Assembly: GCF_033366695.1 (NCBI RefSeq)
Contig: NZ_JAOBTQ010000001.1
Span: 558,001 to 622,000, forward strand
Source: Streptomyces sp. SCL15-4
GTDB taxonomy: Bacteria > Actinomycetota > Actinomycetes > Streptomycetales > Streptomycetaceae
Length of the DNA: 64,000 bases
Direction of reading: 5' to 3'
Shown in pieces: positions 35,009 to 42,943 of the stretch. Each line of letters begins with the position of its first letter. The stretch's first letter is position 1. The position numbers and the translations under genes were made by a program. Under the pieces are notes generated by a model, which was not told the DNA's origin, ran no database searches, and saw only the letters and a list, made by a program, of their open reading frames with translations.

Positions 35009-37777
35009 ATGGAGTCGATCGCCGGGACGATAGTCGGCCGTGAGCGCGAACAGGAGGCGCTGTCCGGGTTCGTGACAACCGCCGCGGGCCGAGCCCTCGT
35101 CCTGCGCGGTGACACCGGCGTGGGCAAAACCGCCCTGCTGGAGCACGTCGCCGCCCTCGCCGCAGGCGAGCGGCACCGAGTCGTCCGGGCGGCCGGCGCG
35201 GAGGCCGAGTCGCAGCTGCCGTTCGCCGGCCTGCACCAGTTCCTCCACCCGCTGCTGTCGCACATCGACCGGCTGGACGACGACCACCGGGAGGTGTTCG
35301 ACGTCGTTTTCGGCCGCGGCGAGGGCTCACCTCCCTCGGTCATGGCCCTCGGCATCGCCGTCCTCGACGTGCTCTCGCTCGCCGCTTCGCAGCAACCCCT
35401 CCTCCTGGTGCTCGACGACGGCCAATGGCTCGACACCCCCAGCATCGAGGTGTGCGGATTCGTGGGGCGGCGGCTCACCGGCAGCTCGGTGAAGCTCCTC
35501 GTCGGCCTGCGTTCCGACGTGCCTTCCGGTTTCGACACGGCCGCGCTGCCCCAACTCGCGGTGACCACATTGCCGGAGAAGGCGTCCGAGCAACTCCTGG
35601 ACCTGCGCCATCCCGGGCTGGATCCCGTGATCCGTCGTCTGGTGCTCGACGAGGCCCAGGGCAACGCGCTCGCCCTGCTGGAGCTGCCGCCCCATGTGCT
35701 GCGCAGCGGCCGCCCGGCGGACGACCGGGCCGCCCTGGCCGGCTACCCCGGCGTCCCGCTGCCCCAGCGCCTCCAGCAGGTGTACGGCGACCGCATCAGG
35801 GCGCTGGGTGACGCCGTGCGTACGGAGCTGCTGCGCGGCGCCCTGGACGGCGTCGGAGCGGGCACGGCGGTCCGGCACCCGCGCGGCACGCGCTACCGCA
35901 TGCTGAACGCGGACGAGGCGGCGGCCGGCGGCCTGCTGGACATCGATCCGCTCAACGGCGACTTCGTCTTCCGGCACCCCTTGGTGCGCTCGACCGTCGT
36001 CCAGCTGGCGACCCCCAACGAACGGCGCGCCGCGCACGCGGCGCTCGCCCAGGTGCACCGTGAGGACGTGGAACGGCGTGCCACGCACCTGGCGGCCGCG
36101 ACGGTCGACCCGGACGAGGAGGTCGCGGCGGCGTTGGAGGCGGCGGCCGAGTCGGTGACCCGGCGCGGCGGCGCGATGCTCGCCGTGTCCTGGCTGACCC
36201 GCGCGGCGGAGCTGAGCGAGCGGCCGGAGGAACGGTCCAGGCGGCTGGGGGACGCGGCGTTCGTCGCCGGTCACGCCGGCCTGCTCGGCCAGGCCCGGCA
36301 ACTGGTCGGCTCGGGCGCCGCGCCCGACGGCGGCCACTCCCCCGCCTCGGTGGTCGCGGCTGCCTACGCGGCGCTGTACGAGGACGGGGACGTACGGTCC
36401 TCGCGGCGCCATGTCGTCGCGGCGATCGAGAACCTGCGGGACACCGGCGTCAAGGACTCGCACGAGGTGCTCACGCGGCTGATCAACCTCTTGCTGGCCA
36501 TCAACCAGTACGCGAGCGACGAGGCGGCGTGGGAGCGGACGCACGCGCTGCTCGACACCCTGGGCGATCTGGTGCCCGCCCGTTCCCGCATCTACCAGGA
36601 CGCCTGGGGGGATGTGGTGCGGCGCGGCGCCGAAGTGCGCGAGCGGGTGGAGAACGCCTTCGCCGCCCTGCGCGATCCCGAGCCGTGGGACATCACGCGG
36701 CTGGGCGTCGCCGCCTATCACGTGGACATCCTCAGCCAGTACCGTCCCCTGCTGCAGCGCGCCCTGGACCGTGAGTCCGGGACGGGGGCCATGGCGACCA
36801 GCATGACGATGCTGCACCAGATCACGCTGGACCAGATGGCGGTCGGCGAGTGGGACGAGGCCGAGCGGACCGGGCAGCGGTGCCTGGACCTGGCGACGTC
36901 CCATGGCCACATGCTGTTCGCGCACCATGCCCGGGGGTATCTGGGCCTGCTGGCCGCGATGCGCGGCGACAGCGACCGCGCCCGCCGGCTCCAGGCGGCC
37001 GTCGACGCCTGGGCCCGACCGCGCGGCGTCGGCTTCCTCACCCAGATCGCCGACGCCACCGGCACCGCCGCCGCCCTCACCGAGGGCGACTACGAAGCCG
37101 CCTACCTCCACGCCATCGGCATCACACCCCCCGGCACCTTCACCCCCTACGCCCACCAAGCCCCCCGCACCCTCCTCGATCTCGTCGAGGCGGCCCTCCA
37201 CACCGGCCGCCACGAACAAGCCCGCGCCCACGCCGTCGCCGCCCGACGCGCCCGGCTCCCCGACATCTCCCCCCGTCTCGCCCTCGTCACCCACGGCGCG
37301 CTCGCCATGACCGCCACCGACCCCGCGGAAGCCGACCACCACTACCACCGAGCCGAAACCCACCCCGCCGCCGCCACCTTCCCCTACGAACTCGCCCGCA
37401 TCCGCCTCGCCCACGGCATCCACCTACGCCACGTCCACGGCCGCAAAGCCGCCCGCCTCACCCTCACCCTCGCCACCGGAACCTTCGAACGCCTCGGCGC
37501 GCGCGCCTGGGCCGAACGCAGCCGTGCCGAACTACGGGCCGCCGGAGCGTCCCCGCTCGCCTCCTCGGCACACCTGGCGTCACTGACCTGGCAGGAACGC
37601 CGGATTGCGGACCTGGCCGCCGGCGGTCTGACGAACAAGGAGATCGGCGCGCGCATGCACCTGTCGCCGCGCACGGTCAGCTCACACCTCTATCGGGTGT
37701 TCCCCAAGCTGGGCATCACCTCCCGCGCCGCACTGCGCGACGCCCTGGCCAAGCTGCCCGACCGCCAGGACGCCTGA
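35009..37777 (+). CDS. Large ATP-binding LuxR-family (LAL) regulator 2
   Basis: A 922-aa LAL. ATG at 35009 after GGAAGGAAG. Walker A is RGDTGVGKT (33-41), Walker B LLLVLDDGQWLD; a TPR-like middle part follows and a LuxR HTH ends the protein (LTWQERRIADLAAGGLTNKE, IGARMHLSPRTVSSHLYRVF). Domain order and the C-terminus (PKLGITSRAALRDAL) are close to LAL 1, so the two are paralogues. Codons in about 37060-37500 are unusually C-rich, which may mark a stretch exchanged by recombination. Confidence 0.93.
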   Translation: MESIAGTIVGREREQEALSGFVTTAAGRALVLRGDTGVGKTALLEHVAALAAGERHRVVRAAGAEAESQLPFAGLHQFLHPLLSHIDRLDDDHREVFDVVFGRGEGSPPSVMALGIAVLDVLSLAASQQPLLLVLDDGQWLDTPSIEVCGFVGRRLTGSSVKLLVGLRSDVPSGFDTAALPQLAVTTLPEKASEQLLDLRHPGLDPVIRRLVLDEAQGNALALLELPPHVLRSGRPADDRAALAGYPGVPLPQRLQQVYGDRIRALGDAVRTELLRGALDGVGAGTAVRHPRGTRYRMLNADEAAAGGLLDIDPLNGDFVFRHPLVRSTVVQLATPNERRAAHAALAQVHREDVERRATHLAAATVDPDEEVAAALEAAAESVTRRGGAMLAVSWLTRAAELSERPEERSRRLGDAAFVAGHAGLLGQARQLVGSGAAPDGGHSPASVVAAAYAALYEDGDVRSSRRHVVAAIENLRDTGVKDSHEVLTRLINLLLAINQYASDEAAWERTHALLDTLGDLVPARSRIYQDAWGDVVRRGAEVRERVENAFAALRDPEPWDITRLGVAAYHVDILSQYRPLLQRALDRESGTGAMATSMTMLHQITLDQMAVGEWDEAERTGQRCLDLATSHGHMLFAHHARGYLGLLAAMRGDSDRARRLQAAVDAWARPRGVGFLTQIADATGTAAALTEGDYEAAYLHAIGITPPGTFTPYAHQAPRTLLDLVEAALHTGRHEQARAHAVAARRARLPDISPRLALVTHGALAMTATDPAEADHHYHRAETHPAAATFPYELARIRLAHGIHLRHVHGRKAARLTLTLATGTFERLGARAWAERSRAELRAAGASPLASSAHLASLTWQERRIADLAAGGLTNKEIGARMHLSPRTVSSHLYRVFPKLGITSRAALRDALAKLPDRQDA

Positions 37778-37812
37778 CAGCGGCAGGTGGCGGCGGTGAC
37801 GGCCACGGCGTG

Positions 37813-38601
37813 TCAGCCCTGCGGGGGATGGGCCCGGATGCCGTGCCCGTCCAGCCAGCCCAGTACGTAGTCGGCGACGAAGCGCCATCCGCTGTCGATG
37901 ACCAGGGAGTGGCCGCGGTCCGCGAACTGCTTCAGGTCGGTGACGGCCGTGGTGTCACCGTACTGCTTGTACACCGCGCGGCTGGCCTCGTCCGGTACGA
38001 GTCTGTCCTCCTGACCGGAGATCAGCAGGAGCGGGCCGCGTCCCGCGTTCCCGACGTCCGCCACGGCGCGCGGGCTGCGGGAAGCACCCGCGCACCCGAG
38101 GTCGGCGAGCAGGCGGCGCGGTGCCGGGACGACGTAGCGGTCGTAGAGCCGGCCGGACTCCTGCGCTCCGAGTGTGTTGGCGAAGACGTGGTGGAACCGT
38201 TCCGGCGACAGGGTCACCAGTTCGTCGGCGGGGTCGCACCGGCCGGGCGGCGCGGGCAGCGGGATGTCGTTGATCGGGGCGGGGGCGATGGCGACGGCGG
38301 CACGGCCGACATCGGCGGTGATGAGGTGCTGTGCGATGAGCCCGCCGACCGAGTGTCCGACGATCACCGGCGCGACGTCGAACGACCGCACGATTGCGGC
38401 GTAGTGGTCGGTCAGCGCGTCCAGACCGACACGGCCGAGCGGCTCCGGTGACGTACGCGCGTCCGGGGTGGTCCGGGCCTCCCCCGGCCAGCCGGGCGCG
38501 AGGGCGAAAAAGCCCCTGCTGGTGAAGCGCGCGGCCCACGACTCCCAGCAGAGCGCGTGCAACCACACGCCATGGATGAAGACGACGGGAGTACGTTTCA
38601 C
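37813..38601 (-). CDS. Alpha/beta hydrolase (serine nucleophile)
   Basis: 262 aa from GTG at 38601, which sits 8 nt after GGAGG (an earlier GTG at 38610 is too close to it). Motifs: VVFIHGVW (oxyanion), nucleophile elbow VGHSVGGL (Ser84), an Asp in SGQEDRLVP and a His in DRGHSLVID. The family covers esterases, lactonases and C-C hydrolases; it also resembles Streptomyces hydrolases tied to non-haem peroxidases. Cytoplasmic, no signal peptide. Convergent with LAL 2. Confidence 0.87.
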   Translation of the reverse strand: MKRTPVVFIHGVWLHALCWESWAARFTSRGFFALAPGWPGEARTTPDARTSPEPLGRVGLDALTDHYAAIVRSFDVAPVIVGHSVGGLIAQHLITADVGRAAVAIAPAPINDIPLPAPPGRCDPADELVTLSPERFHHVFANTLGAQESGRLYDRYVVPAPRRLLADLGCAGASRSPRAVADVGNAGRGPLLLISGQEDRLVPDEASRAVYKQYGDTTAVTDLKQFADRGHSLVIDSGWRFVADYVLGWLDGHGIRAHPPQG

Positions 38602-38917
38602 GGCTGGCACCTCCGAGCACGACGACCATTGGCACCGGGTCACCGGCGGCTGTTTCAGCATCGTCCAGGCAGGGGCCGGGGACGACAGTCGAATGACTTA
38701 ATGTCGGCGGCCCTCGGCGCGCACCGGTCCGAGCCGGCCTGACGGGGCCCTTGGAGGGGCGCGTCGAGGCGGACAGCGGTCCGCCCGGCGGGCGCCGGTC
38801 AGGGCGAGCACCGACACGCCAGGTCGTGTTCGACGGTCAAGTTACTTATGCACGGCGATCCCACGCGGACGAGAGTGGGTCCGGCCAGCTTCCGCAGCAG
38901 GGAAGGATCCACCCGTC
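38602..38917. promoter_or_regulatory. Divergent promoter region of hydrolase and SsgA-like gene
   Basis: No gene. The element GACGGTCAAGTTACTTATGC at 38832-38851 (extending to CGGC at 38856) recurs at 48224-48248 before the other SsgA-like gene with 19 of 25 bases equal, and both copies end 61-62 bp before the start codon. Confidence 0.5.
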
Positions 38918-39385
38918 ATGAGCGGCAACCAGCCAGGTGTACAGGACCGCCGATCAGCGCCGTACGGTCGTCGGCGGCTGTCCTTGGACATCGAGCGCGT
39001 GCTGGACGTCTCGGCCCGGCAGGCGGTCAGAGCCGAGTTCCGGTACGACCCGGCACTGCCCCTGGCCGTCTCGCTGGAGCTGCTCGTCGAGGGCGGCCCG
39101 CGGGTCCTGTGGCGGATCGGGCGGGACCTCCTGCAGCAAGGGCTGTACACGATGAGCGGCCTCGGTGACGTCCGGATGTGGCCGTCGAGCCTGGAGGAAG
39201 GGGCCACGGCACGGCTTCAACTGGCCTCCGGGGACATGGCGGCGCTGTTCGAACTGCCCATACCTCCGCTGGCGGCATGGCTGGAGCACACCTACTCGCT
39301 CGTGCCCGCGGGCCAGGAACTCGCCGGGGTCGACTGGGACGTCACCGCCGAAGCCCTGCTGCACGGCCCGGCGTCCTCGGAATGA
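38918..39385 (+). CDS. SsgA-like protein (SALP), sporulation/cell division regulator, copy 1
   Basis: 155 aa. ATG at 38918. The family pattern is clear: an N-terminal part with LDIERVLDVSARQAVRAEFR and YDPALPLAVSLELL, a middle DVRMWPS, and a C-terminal half ALFELPIPPLAAWLEHTYSL, VPAGQEL. SsgA-like proteins bind or position SsgB/FtsZ-linked and wall-synthesis machinery during sporulation septation in streptomycetes. They have no enzymatic residues. The other copy in the window (48309) is the same length and shares the promoter element. Confidence 0.9.
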   Translation: MSGNQPGVQDRRSAPYGRRRLSLDIERVLDVSARQAVRAEFRYDPALPLAVSLELLVEGGPRVLWRIGRDLLQQGLYTMSGLGDVRMWPSSLEEGATARLQLASGDMAALFELPIPPLAAWLEHTYSLVPAGQELAGVDWDVTAEALLHGPASSE

Positions 39386-39414
39386 CCACGGCGGAGATCC
39401 GCGCCCCGCTCGAC

Positions 39415-39439
39415 GCGTCACCGTCTTGACTGGTGATGC
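39415..39439. promoter_or_regulatory. Operator site 1 at the ohr promoter (RTCACC-N9-GGTGAY)
   Basis: GTCACC-gtcttgact-GGTGAT, overlapping the -35 box. It is one of four such sites in the window (39458, 51152, 55133), all with exactly 9 bases between arms. Confidence 0.65.
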
Positions 39440-39455
39440 AGAGAGTTGCCATGAT
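39426..39455 (+). promoter_or_regulatory. Vegetative-type promoter of ohr
   Basis: TTGACT (39426-39431), 18-bp spacer, CATGAT (39450-39455): good agreement with Streptomyces HrdB-type promoters. Operator site 1 covers the -35 and site 2 covers the expected transcription start, the classical arrangement for repression. Confidence 0.6.
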
Positions 39456-39457
39456 GA

Positions 39458-39480
39458 CGTCACCGCCTCAACCGGTGACG
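39458..39480. promoter_or_regulatory. Operator site 2 at the ohr promoter
   Basis: CGTCACC-gcctcaacc-GGTGACG, a perfect inverted repeat 43 bp (about four turns) downstream of site 1, just past the -10 box and 64 bp before the ohr ATG. Confidence 0.65.
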
Positions 39481-39543
39481 CATGAAGTGTCCCGAAAGAG
39501 AGGTGGGCGAAGCTCTGTTCGCATCAGATGGGGAGCCCCAGTC

Positions 39544-39972
39544 ATGGCAGTCAGCTATACCGCCGTCGTCGACGTCGACGGAGAGGGCCGCAACGGCGGT
39601 CACGTCCGCTCCTCCGACGGTCTTCTGGAGACGGGCCTCGCCCTCCCGAAGGAGCTGGGCGGCGCCGGCACCGCGACCAACCCCGAGCAACTCCTGGCCG
39701 CCGGATGGGCCGCCTGCTTCCTCGGCGCCCTGCGCCGGGCCGCCGCGACCCGCGGGACACGGCTGACCAGCACCAGCATCACCGCCGAGATCACCCTCAC
39801 CCACGGCGACGACGGTGAATTCTCGCTCTCCGCGGTCCTCCGCCCGGTACTCGGCGGCGTCGACCAGGCCACGGCCGAGGCTCTGACGCGGGACGCCCAC
39901 CAGATCTGCCCCTACTCCAAGGCCACGCGCGACAACATCCCCGTCGTCCTCGACGCCACGGCTGCCGCGTGA
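39544..39972 (+). CDS. ohr: Organic hydroperoxide resistance protein (Ohr/OsmC family)
   Basis: 142 aa, ATG at 39544. The two peroxidatic/resolving cysteines are present in context: Cys58 in GWAACFLGAL and Cys122 in HQICPYSKAT; TNPEQLLAAG is the other Ohr signature. Ohr reduces organic and lipid hydroperoxides using lipoylated protein or dithiols in the cytoplasm. Streptomyces ohr genes are usually controlled by an adjacent MarR-type OhrR; none is present here. Instead two inverted-repeat operators shared with the CGNR regulator gene flank its promoter. Confidence 0.92.
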   Translation: MAVSYTAVVDVDGEGRNGGHVRSSDGLLETGLALPKELGGAGTATNPEQLLAAGWAACFLGALRRAAATRGTRLTSTSITAEITLTHGDDGEFSLSAVLRPVLGGVDQATAEALTRDAHQICPYSKATRDNIPVVLDATAAA

Positions 39973-39982
39973 CCCCCTGACG

Positions 39983-40019
39983 GCGGGTCCCGTGCTACTT
40001 CCCCCGGCACGGGACCCGC
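39983..40019 (+). terminator. 13-bp hairpin terminator of ohr
   Basis: Perfect arms at 39983-39995 and 40007-40019 with an 11-nt loop, starting 10 bp after the ohr stop codon. Confidence 0.75.
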
Positions 40020-40426
40020 TCCCTCTCCTCCCGCACGCCCGCACCGCCACCGAAGAGCGAGGGCAGGACATGGCCTCCATGACGCACTCATTCGCCCGGG
40101 AGACCGGACATCACCGTTCCGCCCCCGCACCATCGTCATCACCCTTCGAAAGGGTGAGACGGCGCCCAAGCATGGCCGGACGCCATCCAGGTGTGGGGCT
40201 GGTCGGCCAGCGTGGGGTTGTCGGGGTTCGGCCCGACGGCCTGGGACTTCCTGTGACGCCGGGCTTGGGAAGCGCCGCCCTCACGACAGGCCTGGCCACC
40301 GCGCTCCCAACCGCGGCCCGGCCTGCTCCCCCCGGACCGCGCCGGCACGCCGCCGTCGGGACATGTCTTGGCCGACACGTGCCAAGACGGTGGTGGGAAC
40401 CCACCAACGGGGCGAGCGGATGAGCG
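40020..40426. other. Intergenic stretch with a gene remnant and a terminator
   Basis: No intact gene. About 40150-40256 (+) is a start-less G/C-biased frame ending in VWGWSASVGLSGFGPTAWDF, apparently the C-terminus of a lost gene. The hairpin GTCTTGGC/GCCAAGAC (40365-40388) would end the leftward gene at 40427. Confidence 0.4.
40365..40388 (-). terminator. 8-bp hairpin downstream of the winged-helix gene
   Basis: GTCTTGGC (40365-40372) pairs with GCCAAGAC (40381-40388) across 8 nt, 39 bp past the stop of the leftward gene. Confidence 0.45.
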
Positions 40427-40996
40427 TCAGTCGGCGTCGCCCGTCGCGCGCCCGCCCGGCCGTACCAGGGTGTACAGGACGGAACGCTGCTGCTTGTGAC
40501 GCCGGATGCGGCCCTTGGCGACAAGGGACTCAAGGGTGTTCCGCACGACCTGAGGTGTCGGGTCGCGGTCGGGGTACTTCTCCAGGAGCTCGTCCCGCAA
40601 TTCCTTCGCCGGGCGTGGCTCCTGGTACTGGCCGAGCAGCTCGGCGAGCAGGTCACCGAGCAGAGGCTGACGCGACTTCCCCTTCACGCCCGCCTTCGCC
40701 GCCCTGCCCGCCCGAGCGGTCCTCTTTGGTGACGAGCGCCGCGAGGCGGCCCGGGACGCGGGTTTCGACTTCGCGACGACGGGCTCGTCCTGCATCTGCT
40801 CGGGCAGCCGGGACGGGTCCGCGAACCCTTCGTACCGCTCGGCGAGGCTCAGGATGTCCTCCAGGAGGGCCTCCTGCTGTTGCAACACCTTGATCCGCTC
40901 TGTCAGCTCCTGCTGCAGGCGGCGGTTCTCCTCCAGGTCCGATGCGGCCTGTACCACGTACCGCGACCGGAGCGTGGCGGCTGACTCGCTGGTCAC
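40427..40996 (-). CDS. Coiled-coil plus winged-helix regulatory protein
   Basis: 189 aa. Residues 15-65 form a long charged helix with heptads (DLEENRRLQQELTERIKVLQ, QQEALLEDILSLAERY), a coiled coil. A Lys/Arg/Ala-rich linker follows (about 75-108). The C-terminal 75 residues read like a winged helix (LGDLLAELLGQYQEPRPAKE, VVRNTLESLVAKGRIRRHKQ). Most likely a DNA-binding protein that dimerises by the coiled coil. It is divergent from an ECF sigma gene with 213 bp between them; a link is possible but nothing marks it as an anti-sigma factor. Confidence 0.7.
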   Translation of the reverse strand: MTSESAATLRSRYVVQAASDLEENRRLQQELTERIKVLQQQEALLEDILSLAERYEGFADPSRLPEQMQDEPVVAKSKPASRAASRRSSPKRTARAGRAAKAGVKGKSRQPLLGDLLAELLGQYQEPRPAKELRDELLEKYPDRDPTPQVVRNTLESLVAKGRIRRHKQQRSVLYTLVRPGGRATGDAD

Positions 40997-41209
40997 AACC
41001 GTTCACTCCCTCGATATGGACGACGTTGCGCATGGTACCCACGCCGAGGCTCCCGTCGCAGATAAGTGTCGACGCCGGACGGTTCGCCGGCCACGGACCG
41101 GTACACGTTGTCCCGCCGGAACAACCGACCGCCTGCCGGGGAACACACGTGTTCACTGCAAGCGGCCCGTCACACACCCGGCTTCCCACTCGCCTCACAC
41201 AGAACCAGG

Positions 41210-41743
41210 ATGGTTCCCAACGCCATGGCTATCCCCCTCACCGCCATGTCCCGATCCGACCTGCTCGTCGCCATCATGAGGGAGCACCGCGAGAGTCTCG
41301 TCTCGTACGCCGAGAAGATGCTGGGTGACCGCGGACTGGCAGAGGACATCGCGCAGGAGGCCGTCATCCGTGCCTGGCGGAGCAGCGACCGCCTGCTCGG
41401 GATGGAGGGATCCGTGCGGGGCTGGCTCTTCACCGTGACCCGGCACCTGGTCATCGACTGGGTGCGCAAGCCCCACGCCCGGAGGGAGGTCGTCGGGGAC
41501 GCCTACAACGATCCGGTCTCGGGTACGGACGGCACCGGGGCGGTGCACGACCGCCTCGCGGTCCGACCGCTCCTGCGCAAGCTGTCCGCCGAACACCGCG
41601 CCGTGCTGGTGCACATCTACCTGTACGACCGCACCCTCCAGGAGACCGCCGGCATCCTCGGAGTCCCGGTCGGCACCGTCAAGAGCCGTCAGCACAACGC
41701 CCTGCGCAAGCTGCGTGCCGTCGTACGGCCCGAGGCGGCCTGA
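41210..41743 (+). CDS. ECF-type sigma-70 factor
   Basis: About 177 aa if started at ATG 41210 (alternatives 41225 and 41246). Region 2 is visible: YAEKMLGDRGLAEDIAQEAV, IRAWRSSDRL, GWLFTVTRHLVIDWVRKPHA. Region 4: LSAEHRAVLVHIYLYDRTLQ, ETAGILGVPVGTVKSRQHNA. No anti-sigma gene follows; the next gene encodes a secreted inhibitor-like protein 184 bp downstream. The window contains no obvious GAAC-type ECF promoter in front of it. Confidence 0.9.
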   Translation: MVPNAMAIPLTAMSRSDLLVAIMREHRESLVSYAEKMLGDRGLAEDIAQEAVIRAWRSSDRLLGMEGSVRGWLFTVTRHLVIDWVRKPHARREVVGDAYNDPVSGTDGTGAVHDRLAVRPLLRKLSAEHRAVLVHIYLYDRTLQETAGILGVPVGTVKSRQHNALRKLRAVVRPEAA

Positions 41744-41926
41744 ACTGTCGCGCACGCTCGGCCCGTCCAGGAGGTGACCGAGGTCCGTCGCGCAGGGGCG
41801 CAGCAGTCCGTGACAGGTGTGAACCCGGGACCCCGCCTCAGCCGTGTACTGACTGACCCAGTGGCACGGAAGGCCCTCCTCGTTCCGGCGGGACGACGTG
41901 TCACACCTCTGACCGGAAGGACAGCC

Positions 41927-42316
41927 ATGCTCGTTCGTTCCCTCGCGGCTCTCGCCTGCGGCGCTGTCGCGACCTTGGCTCTTGGCGTCTCCCCCGCCTC
42001 CGCGGCGCCGGCCGCGAGCTGCGACGGCGCCCTCGTGCTCTGGGACAACACCAACTACAACGGCACCCACATCTGCTTCGGCTACTGGGAATCGGAGAGC
42101 GACCTCGGCAAGGTCTCGGCGCTTCCCAGCGGCAGCATGCAGGACAAGACCTCGTCGGTGCAGAACTTCACCGACTCGGCCTTCTGCCTGTACGTCGACA
42201 ACAACTACTCGGGCGACAGGTTCACGGTGAACGCCCACACCTCGATCGTCGACATGAGGGTCCCGAACCCCTACTGGAACGACAAGATCAGCTCAGTGCG
42301 GCCCGGCGCCTGCTGA
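41927..42316 (+). CDS. Secreted peptidase inhibitor family I36-like protein
   Basis: 129 aa. ATG at 41927 after GGAAGGA. A Sec signal peptide spans about 1-26 (LAALACGAVATLALGVSPAS-AA). The mature domain has the gamma-crystallin-like pattern of the I36 family (Streptomyces metalloproteinase inhibitor): LVLWDNTNYNGTHICFGYWE, FCLYVDNNYSGDRFTV, WNDKISSVRPGAC, with four cysteines that can form two disulfides. Likely inhibits a secreted protease or is a wall-associated crystallin-fold protein. A strong terminator follows. Confidence 0.85.
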   Translation: MLVRSLAALACGAVATLALGVSPASAAPAASCDGALVLWDNTNYNGTHICFGYWESESDLGKVSALPSGSMQDKTSSVQNFTDSAFCLYVDNNYSGDRFTVNAHTSIVDMRVPNPYWNDKISSVRPGAC

Positions 42317-42335
42317 CGGCTTCTGCCGAGTGACC

Positions 42336-42372
42336 GTGGTTGTGGCCCGCCGGCTCGGCGGGCCACAACCAC
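42336..42372 (+). terminator. 17-bp perfect terminator hairpin
   Basis: Arms 42336-42352 and 42356-42372 are perfectly complementary with a 3-nt loop, 20 bp after the I36-like gene and between convergent genes. Confidence 0.85.
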
Positions 42373-42485
42373 ACGCGGACAGGACGAGGTGCTCGCCCGC
42401 GCGCCGAGGTGTGCACCTCGGCGTGGTGCGCCGAGCGGCGGCCCTCGTCCCACGACCCTCCGCTTCGGCGGGCCCTTCCGCCGCT

Positions 42486-42932
42486 CTAGTAGGTGGTCAC
42501 GAGGGGCTCGCTCGCGTCGACGACGTACGTGGAGAGCATCATCGTCGTGACCGTGCCGACGTTGCGGGCGTTGTGGATCACGCCGTCGGGGATGAAGAAC
42601 GGGTCACCGGTGCGCAGCCGGAGGGGCGGCCGGTCGTCGAACTCCATCAGGACGTCGCCCCGGACGATGTAGCCCACCTCGATGCCCGGATGGCTGTGCC
42701 GGCCCGACTCCTTGTGCCGGGGGATCTGTACGAGCGTCTGCACGGCTTCCCAGCCCTCGGCGGGCGAGGGGTGCTCCTGGAGCAGGGTGCGGGTGACACC
42801 CGCGGTCGGATCGGAGTCCGCGGGAAGGCGGGCCGGCCCGGCCGCGGCGGCGGGGGACGGCAGGGCCGCGGCGCCGAGGGCTCCGGCCGCAGCGGCGCCG
42901 CTCGCACGGAGCAGATGACGTCGGTCGAACAT
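42486..42932 (-). CDS. Tat-exported cupin-domain protein
   Basis: 148 aa. ATG at 42932, 11 bp after the ATP-grasp stop, so co-transcribed. The N-terminus DRRHLLRASGAAAAGALGAA is a twin-arginine signal. The cupin motif 1 is HSHPGIEVGYIVRGDVLMEF and motif 2 GDPFFIPDGVIHNARN, giving His/Glu/His metal ligands. Small exported cupins bind metal and may isomerise or oxidise small molecules. Its place in an operon with cytoplasmic biosynthetic enzymes suggests a final or extracellular step (inference). Confidence 0.85.
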   Translation of the reverse strand: MFDRRHLLRASGAAAAGALGAAALPSPAAAAGPARLPADSDPTAGVTRTLLQEHPSPAEGWEAVQTLVQIPRHKESGRHSHPGIEVGYIVRGDVLMEFDDRPPLRLRTGDPFFIPDGVIHNARNVGTVTTMMLSTYVVDASEPLVTTY

Positions 42933-42943
42933 CGTGTGTGTCC

